From positions 1 to 8,447 of the forward strand of contig JASLEQ010000404.1 in NCBI GenBank assembly GCA_030151135.1: a stretch of DNA of 8,447 nucleotides. The letters run 5' to 3'. Each line of letters begins with the position of its first letter. Position 1 is the first letter of the stretch. This stretch comes from Candidatus Sulfotelmatobacter sp. GTDB lineage: Bacteria; Acidobacteriota; Terriglobia; Terriglobales; SbA1. Positions 7,023-8,447 of this stretch are shown here, in pieces. A program made the position numbers and the translations under genes. Below the pieces are notes generated by a model. It made no database searches. It saw nothing but the letters and a program-made list of their open reading frames with translations, and was not told the origin of the DNA.

Positions 7023-7621
7023 AAATCTATTCCACACGTCGGCCAAAACAAGCTGCGCAAGGGTTCACGTTGATCGAAGTCATGATCGCGATCGTCGTGA
7101 TGAGTATTGGGATGCTCGCCGTGGTTGCGTCCATCGCAACTGCAGTGGCCACTACCCAGTCTGCGCAAGAGGATTTGATCGCGCGCCAGAAGGCCTTAGA
7201 GGCGCTGGAGAGCATTTACACGGCGCGCAACAGTCAACAAGTCGCTTTTACGGCAATCAACAACACAGGGAGCGGCGGGATTTTTCTGAGCGGTGCACAG
7301 CCGTTGCTTTGCGCCGGCCCCGATGGCCTGGTGGGAACCACCGACGATGTGGCCTGCACGACTTCCGGTGGAGTTACCTGCCCTAATAGCGGAGCTGAGT
7401 GTTGGGTAACCCCCGGTCCCGACGGCGTTCTAGGCACAGGGGACGATGTCACCATGAGCCTGTCCAACTTCAAGCGCACGATCACGATCAGCCAGGTGCT
7501 GCTGTCAAGCGGTGCGGTCAACGACAACATGATGGCTGTGAGCGTAGCGGTCTCTTACACGAAAGATGGGCTTCCCGCGCGCACCTATACAGTGAACGGA
7601 CTTATTTCCCGGTACAACTAG
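7019..7621 (+). CDS. PilV-like minor type IV pilin with duplicated Asp/Gly motif
   Basis: The ATG at 7019 overlaps the previous stop by 4 bp and gives 200 residues; further-upstream in-frame starts lie inside the preceding gene. The leader MKIYSTRRPKQAAQG is cleaved after Gly15, followed by FTLIEVMIAIVVMSIGMLAVVA with Glu20 as mature Glu5 and a long amphipathic helix to about residue 70. This pattern (FTLIEVMIA, MSIGMLA, then ALEALESIY) is typical of PilV/GspI-like minor pilins. The globular part contains two copies of GPDG-x2-GT-x-DD, at residues 100-110 and 133-143, and four cysteines between and around them (98, 113, 121, 128), which could form disulfides in the periplasm. The Asp-rich copies could bind metal, but this is not shown. 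It is expected to act with its neighbours as a filament-initiating or tip subunit. Confidence 0.88.
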   Translation: MKIYSTRRPKQAAQGFTLIEVMIAIVVMSIGMLAVVASIATAVATTQSAQEDLIARQKALEALESIYTARNSQQVAFTAINNTGSGGIFLSGAQPLLCAGPDGLVGTTDDVACTTSGGVTCPNSGAECWVTPGPDGVLGTGDDVTMSLSNFKRTITISQVLLSSGAVNDNMMAVSVAVSYTKDGLPARTYTVNGLISRYN

Positions 7622-7632
7622 GCGGAACGCAC

Positions 7633-8447
7633 ATGAATAAGCTTCAGCACAAATCGTCGGCAGGCTTCAGCCTTCTTGAGCTACTGGTGGCCTCGGCCAT
7701 CGGACTGGTCGTGGTTTTGACTATGACCAGCCTGTTCAAGGTGGCCATGGACGCGACGTTCACTGTGACGCAGCGCGCCGAGGTGCAACAGAATATGCGC
7801 GCCGCCATCGAACTGATGTCGCAGGATATCACCCACGCCGGCGCCGGACTGCCAACGGGAGGCTTGCAGCTTGCCACCAATGGGGTCTCCAAATTTGATT
7901 GTGACCAGACGAGCACGTGCTACGTCAACAGTCACTTGTATCCCAACAATATTGGGACCGGCGTTCCAAATTACATGTACGGCATTTTGCCCGGGTACGC
8001 CAACGGCGTTCAGGGAGGAGCCGTAATTCCAAACGCCTCCACCGCGAGGAATGACAGCATTACGTCCATTTACGCGGACTATAACTTTCCGCTATCCAAC
8101 TTTAACTTCTACGCAGTCAGCGGCACGTCAGTCTGTGTTGCACTGGTTGCCACTCCAACCCTCGGAGTGCCCACGAACATTCTCGCGCCGGGCGGACTCA
8201 ATGTAGGTGACGTTCTCCTGTTCTATGTTCAGTCGCAAGGAAATGGCAGCTCGAGCACAGGAACGAGCTGGGTTCAGACCGCAGCGGTAGCGGCCGAAAC
8301 AACGGGCATCACAACCGGTGGCAGCGATCCCACGGGGCACTGCACCGGAACCACTTGGACGCTGACATTTAACGCCGCCGATCCGCTCAACATGAACCAG
8401 ACTTCCGGGTCGAACAACCTGACCAGCGCCTTTGCCGCGCCCGGAAC
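7633..8447 (+). CDS. PilW-like minor type IV pilin, C-terminus cut by window edge
   Basis: An open frame runs from the ATG at 7633 to the window end without a stop (271 full codons), so the protein is incomplete here. The start follows the previous stop by 11 bp and has GGCGGAA just upstream. The leader MNKLQHKSSAG is cleaved after Gly11, followed by FSLLELLVASAIGLVVVLTMTSLF with Glu16 as mature Glu5. The next helix contains QRAEVQQNMRAAIELMSQDITHAGAG, the PilW-type pattern (compare RxALxxMxxDIRxAG) that supports this assignment over a generic pseudopilin. The visible globular part is rich in Asn, Gly, Ser and Thr and carries several cysteines. Operon order FimT-PilV-PilW matches the usual minor-pilin order, so a PilX-like gene and possibly a PilY1-type tip adhesin would be expected beyond 8447. 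Confidence 0.85.
   Translation, partial: MNKLQHKSSAGFSLLELLVASAIGLVVVLTMTSLFKVAMDATFTVTQRAEVQQNMRAAIELMSQDITHAGAGLPTGGLQLATNGVSKFDCDQTSTCYVNSHLYPNNIGTGVPNYMYGILPGYANGVQGGAVIPNASTARNDSITSIYADYNFPLSNFNFYAVSGTSVCVALVATPTLGVPTNILAPGGLNVGDVLLFYVQSQGNGSSSTGTSWVQTAAVAAETTGITTGGSDPTGHCTGTTWTLTFNAADPLNMNQTSGSNNLTSAFAAPG

Noticed and set aside
1..8447. Mobile element, CRISPR array, tRNA or rRNA
   Set aside because: No transposase or integrase, no spaced direct repeats, and no tRNA- or rRNA-like sequence seen on either strand.

Overview
The window looks like chromosomal DNA from an environmental, moderately GC-rich, diderm bacterium. Gene content suggests Acidobacteriota (Terriglobia/Koribacter-like): a tandem PilZ response regulator, a GAF/TonB-C hybrid protein, UDP-glucuronate decarboxylase and an acidobacterial-style minor-pilin cluster. 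The taxonomic call rests on family resemblance only. There is no rRNA, tRNA, insertion sequence, phage or CRISPR signal. Eight protein genes are supported; the last runs off the right edge.

Layout. (1) 57-842, plus strand: a NarL/FixJ-type regulator with an intact LuxR HTH but a receiver that has lost its phosphorylation residues. A perfect 14-bp palindrome and a plausible promoter lie just upstream. (2) 861-2201, minus strand, convergent with gene 1: a GAF domain, one membrane helix and a TonB C-terminal domain. (3) 2202-2527: a divergent intergenic region with a strong nested inverted repeat next to the gene 2 start. (4) 2528-3934 and 3931-4890, plus strand: UDP-glucose 6-dehydrogenase and UDP-glucuronate decarboxylase, overlapping by 4 bp, a two-step route from UDP-glucose to UDP-xylose. 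(5) 4887-6053, minus strand, convergent and overlapping by the tetranucleotide CTAG: a receiver-PilZ-PilZ protein. (6) 6054-6341: a divergent intergenic region with a good sigma70-type promoter and two mutually exclusive GC-rich hairpins. (7) 6342 to the end, plus strand: three minor type IV pilins or pseudopilins (GspH/FimT-like, PilV-like, PilW-like), tightly packed as one operon.

Taken together the window is about the cell surface: nucleotide sugars for an exopolysaccharide or O-antigen, a c-di-GMP-type effector, and the priming/tip subunits of a type IV pilus or related secretion filament. The sequence shows only that these genes are adjacent; a shared c-di-GMP control circuit is inference. 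I found no clearly unprecedented system. The most interesting points are the degenerate receiver, the GAF-TM-TonB fusion, the asymmetric PilZ pair, the structured intergenic regions and the duplicated Asp/Gly-rich motif in the PilV-like protein.
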